Positions 61,533-64,000 of a DNA stretch of 64,000 nt are shown here, piece after piece (positions within the stretch are counted from its first letter, which is position 1; the number at the start of each line of letters is the position of its first letter). The stretch is from positions 1,515,054-1,579,053 of the forward strand of contig NW_017265137.1 in the NCBI RefSeq assembly GCF_001638985.1, given 5' to 3'. Origin of the DNA: Phycomyces blakesleeanus NRRL 1555(-) (lineage: Eukaryota; Mucoromycota; Mucoromycetes; Mucorales; Phycomycetaceae). Made by a program: the position numbers and the translations under genes. A model generated the notes under the pieces. It ran no database searches. It saw nothing but the letters and a program-made list of their open reading frames with translations, and was not told where the DNA came from.

Positions 61533-62342
61533 CGCAGTAAAGACAAACAATACCCGACAACGAGCTTTGCACCCCTTTCTCCTTAAAAAGGGAACGTACC
61601 TTACGCTTAATCACAAGTCACATCCCCCTTATTTTTGGGTTTTGGGTTTTTTTTGGGTTTTTGCGCGAACAGCGCCTCTTCTTTGCCACACTACCTAAAA
61701 TAAAACTAGAGAGAGAAAGAGAGAGAGAGAGAGAAAAGAATCGGTAGAAGACAACAATAAAGCTAACATAAGCCCTTTGTGGTCACAGCCCCCAAAAGGC
61801 TTTGTATTTGATAGACATTTAGGTTGTCTTGTACATCAATCAGGAATAGTAACTATGATGTGATATCTTAGATATCCATATATGTATATTATATGAATAA
61901 GGAGCAAAAGGGAAAAAAGAAATGAAGCAGGAAAATAACATTTGTGATGAAGGGAGGAGTTTTGAGGGTGAAGAAGAATCTAGTTTTTAGTCAGGATGGT
62001 TACAAGTTTTGTACAAAAGATGTCTAGTCAGTTGAACAAAACCCTATAATTATGTACGTAAGTATATACGTATGTATGCGTATGCGTATGTGTATATGTA
62101 TTTAATTTCTGTATGATTCGTGAGAAACTCCTGGATGATATGAGATACTGCATATATATATATCTCTCTCTCTCTTTATCGCACTTCATTTTCATTTTCA
62201 CTTTCATTCTATTACTTAGTTATTTTAGCTTATTTTCTTCAATATATTTGAACTTTCTTTCTTTCTTTCTTTATTTAATATATCTATTATCTATTACTTT
62301 ATTAATACCATTGCCATATTTCTGTGTCAGATACCTGCATAA
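61533..62342. promoter_or_regulatory. Divergent intergenic region between CDC50 and MIOX genes
   Basis: About 810 bp between divergent start codons. It contains GT/TG-rich and (GA)n simple repeats (about 61702-61734), a (TA)n/(CT)n stretch (about 62150-62176) and pyrimidine-rich CTTT runs shortly before the MIOX ATG. No gene is present. Confidence 0.5.
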
Positions 62343-63212
62343 ATGGTCCGTGTAGAACATTCGCTATCAGAGGCATTCAAAGTGACAGAGGCGTGGGAGA
62401 GCTTTTTGCAAACAAAATATGGTGAGAATACGTCTTCCAAAAGCACCGAAGCCTTTCGAGTTTACACCGAAGACGAAGAAACGACTGTAACCAAGTTCTA
62501 CCGTGAGAACCACGAAAAACAGACCTTGGCGCATGTCCTGGCCCAGAAACTAAAGTATGGTACCCTCGACAAGGCCCAAATGGGGGTCTGGGAGGCATTG
62601 GAATTCTTGAATGGGCTTGTAGACGAATCAGACCCTGACACTGCACTTCCGCAGATGGTGCACGCCTTGCAATCGGCCGAGGCAGCCCGTAGAGACGGTC
62701 GTCCCCGGTGGATGATCCTGGTTGCTCTGATTCACGATCTGGGTAAATATCTCTTTTTTATGGGCGAGCCTCAGTGGACAGTCGTAGGAGACACTTTCCC
62801 AGTCGGTTGCCAGTACTCGGACAAGATTGTCTATCGTGCTTTTTTGAATAACAACCCTGACCATTGCCATCCCGTCTATTCGTCCAAGTACGGCATATAT
62901 TCACCCAATTGTGGTCTCGACAAAGTCCATCTTAGCTACGGCCACGATGAATACCTTTACCAGGTCTGCAAACCATATCTTCCCAAAGAAGCTCTTTATT
63001 GTATTCGATACCATTCATTCTATTCATGTCACACGGAGGGAGAGTACAGCTGGCTGCTAAACGAATTTGATTTACAAATGATGCCCCACCTAAAGATCTT
63101 CAATCAGTATGATCTTTACTCTAAGGCTGAACAGCCTCCGGATGAAAAGGCACTCAGGCCATTCTACGAAGAGCTTATAAAAGAATACTTTCCCCCTTCT
63201 ATTGACTGGTAA
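62343..63212 (+). CDS. myo-Inositol oxygenase (MIOX)
   Basis: One intron-free exon, 289 aa, the usual family length. The di-iron ligands are all visible: the His in PQMVHALQSAE, the His-Asp of ALIHDLGKYLFF, the His in SYGHDEY, the His in IRYHSFYSCH, and the Asp in NQYDLYSKA. Substrate-side residues are also family-like (DTFPVGCQYSDKIVY, YGIYSPNCGLDKVHLSYG, EYSWLLNEFD). The enzyme cleaves the myo-inositol ring with O2 to D-glucuronate in the cytosol. The region is more GC-rich than its surroundings and, unlike most genes here, has no intron, so transfer or retroposition in the past is possible. Glucuronate feeds inositol catabolism and could supply the glucuronic acid of zygomycete cell walls; that link is inference. 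Confidence 0.95.
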   Translation: MVRVEHSLSEAFKVTEAWESFLQTKYGENTSSKSTEAFRVYTEDEETTVTKFYRENHEKQTLAHVLAQKLKYGTLDKAQMGVWEALEFLNGLVDESDPDTALPQMVHALQSAEAARRDGRPRWMILVALIHDLGKYLFFMGEPQWTVVGDTFPVGCQYSDKIVYRAFLNNNPDHCHPVYSSKYGIYSPNCGLDKVHLSYGHDEYLYQVCKPYLPKEALYCIRYHSFYSCHTEGEYSWLLNEFDLQMMPHLKIFNQYDLYSKAEQPPDEKALRPFYEELIKEYFPPSIDW

Positions 63213-63464
63213 ATAATGATATTAATAAAAACAATAAACTAGTAATAAAGGAGTGTATAAATAAGCAAAACAAGGAAATCATAGAAGCAAACCTGTTATT
63301 GTATTTTACATAACTATCCTTTAACAGTAATATAAATGTGTGTGTATGAGTATGTGTTGTTGCTGCTGTTGTCAAGTATCTCTCTCTCTGTATCTCTCTA
63401 TTTATATATCCTATGTTCTCATTTACTTGGACTTTTATGTCTGTCTACCTGTTTTTATTAATTG

Positions 63465-63612
63465 TATTTTAATTTTAATTTTTTAATTTTTTAATTTTAA
63501 TTTTAATTTTAATTTTAATTTTAATTTTAATTTTAATTTTAATTTTAATTTTAATTTTAATTTTAATTTTAATTTTAATTTTAATTTTAATTTTAATTTT
63601 AATTTTAATTAT
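63465..63612. repeat. (AATTTT)n hexanucleotide satellite
   Basis: About 148 bp; more than 20 nearly perfect copies of AATTTT with two longer T-runs at the left end. It lies between MIOX and the next gene, about 95 bp before the start codon of the METTL25-like gene. Confidence 0.9.
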
Positions 63613-63706
63613 TTTATATCCTATATTTTTCTCCTGACAGTTTATTTAAATTTATTAATTCAATTATATAATAATTTACTATATTAATAATAAAATATTT
63701 CTTGTA

Positions 63707-63961
63707 ATGGTCAATCGTCTTCCTGCTCAAGGCATTCAGTTACCTAATGGTTGCTCCACTGCCCAAGAATATGCTACCCAATTGATGACATTTTCCGATC
63801 GCTACCGATGGTTGACTGAATTGCATGTTATGGATTTCATAACTAATGAACATTGGGATCTACTTGATCCAACCTGGAGAGAAACATTATTACCTAATGT
63901 TATTGAAGATGACGATACCTGGTTTATGCGTATACTCCAATTAGCATCAGATGCCAAAAGT
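63707..63961 (+). CDS. METTL25/RRNAD1-like methyltransferase-domain protein, first exon (cut by window end)
   Basis: 85 codons up to a donor GTATGT (63962). The sequence YATQLMTFSDRYRWLTELHV, then MDFITNEHWDLLDPTWRETL, matches the N-terminal signature of the METTL25/METTL25B (RRNAD1) family. There a short helix (LY..ILDAYIIEFF) is followed by LW..LP..WQEAL, and later exons carry a Rossmann methyltransferase fold. Only the first exon is in the window, so the catalytic part cannot be seen. The start is the first ATG after the AT-rich spacer. The assignment rests on a short stretch. Confidence 0.55.
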
Positions 63962-64000
63962 GTATGTTTATACTTTTTTTTAAAAAAATAAAATAAAATA

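Noticed and set aside
1..64000. tRNA, rRNA, snRNA genes, CRISPR arrays, prokaryotic operons
   Set aside because: I scanned by eye for tRNA B-box (GGTTCRANNCC) and rRNA-like sequence and found none; the introns and proteins are eukaryotic, so CRISPR or operons are not expected. A tRNAscan or Rfam search would settle small RNAs.

Overview
The window is nuclear DNA of a filamentous fungus, most likely an early-diverging (Mucoromycota-type) species. The genes carry many short introns (about 50-90 nt, GT..AG, CTAAC/CTGAT-like branch sites). The protein set is fungal (Nop9, Atg18, Atg27, Tps2, Cdc50/Lem3, Kap120/importin-11, Fhl1-like FHA). It also includes families missing from most Dikarya (nicastrin, myo-inositol oxygenase, EI24). 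Long intergenic stretches are very AT-rich. I cannot name the species.

Layout. 1-5.9 kb: gene-poor, with a ~1.5 kb purine-rich minisatellite (about 1.80-3.34 kb) and a 1.3 kb foldback DNA element with ~451 bp inverted arms (3997-5328). 5.9-11.1 kb: an almost intact LINE; ORF1 and ORF2 overlap by ATGA, and ORF2 has one -1 shift at an A6 run. 11.5-14.0 kb: NOP9 (+). 14.2-16.0 kb: ATG18 (-). 17.5-18.7 kb: EI24 family (-), facing a cNMP-binding/F-box/LRR fusion gene (+, 19.3-22.0 kb). 22.2-23.3 kb: TLC-domain protein (-). 23.7-28.1 kb: importin-11/Kap120 (-). 28.6-31.4 kb: nicastrin, the gamma-secretase subunit (-). 31.7-35.0 kb: trehalose-6-phosphate phosphatase TPS2 (-). 36.0-37.4 kb: Fhl1-like FHA protein (-). 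38.4-39.9 kb: remains of a PIF/Harbinger-type transposon, a Myb/NAM-like ORF (+) convergent with a decayed transposase C-terminus (-). 41.0-41.2 kb: a possible retroelement protease relic. 43.7-46.2 kb: Kelch-BTB protein with polyQ and polyA tracts (-). 46.6-52.4 kb: AT-rich, almost empty, with one pseudogene-like frame. 52.5-54.6 kb: NRAMP metal transporter (+). 57.4-59.3 kb: ATG27 (-). 59.7-61.5 kb: CDC50/LEM3 flippase subunit (-). 62.3-63.2 kb: myo-inositol oxygenase (+). 63.7 kb to the end: first exon of a METTL25/RRNAD1-like gene (+).

There is no operon logic, but there are themes. Three membrane-trafficking/autophagy genes (ATG18, EI24, ATG27) and the flippase subunit CDC50 lie within about 47 kb. 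Nicastrin implies a gamma-secretase in this fungus. MIOX makes glucuronate, a known component of zygomycete walls. The accessory material is transposon-derived and sits in the AT-rich gaps. Exon boundaries were read by eye from splice signals and reading frame; the gene calls are firmer than some boundaries.
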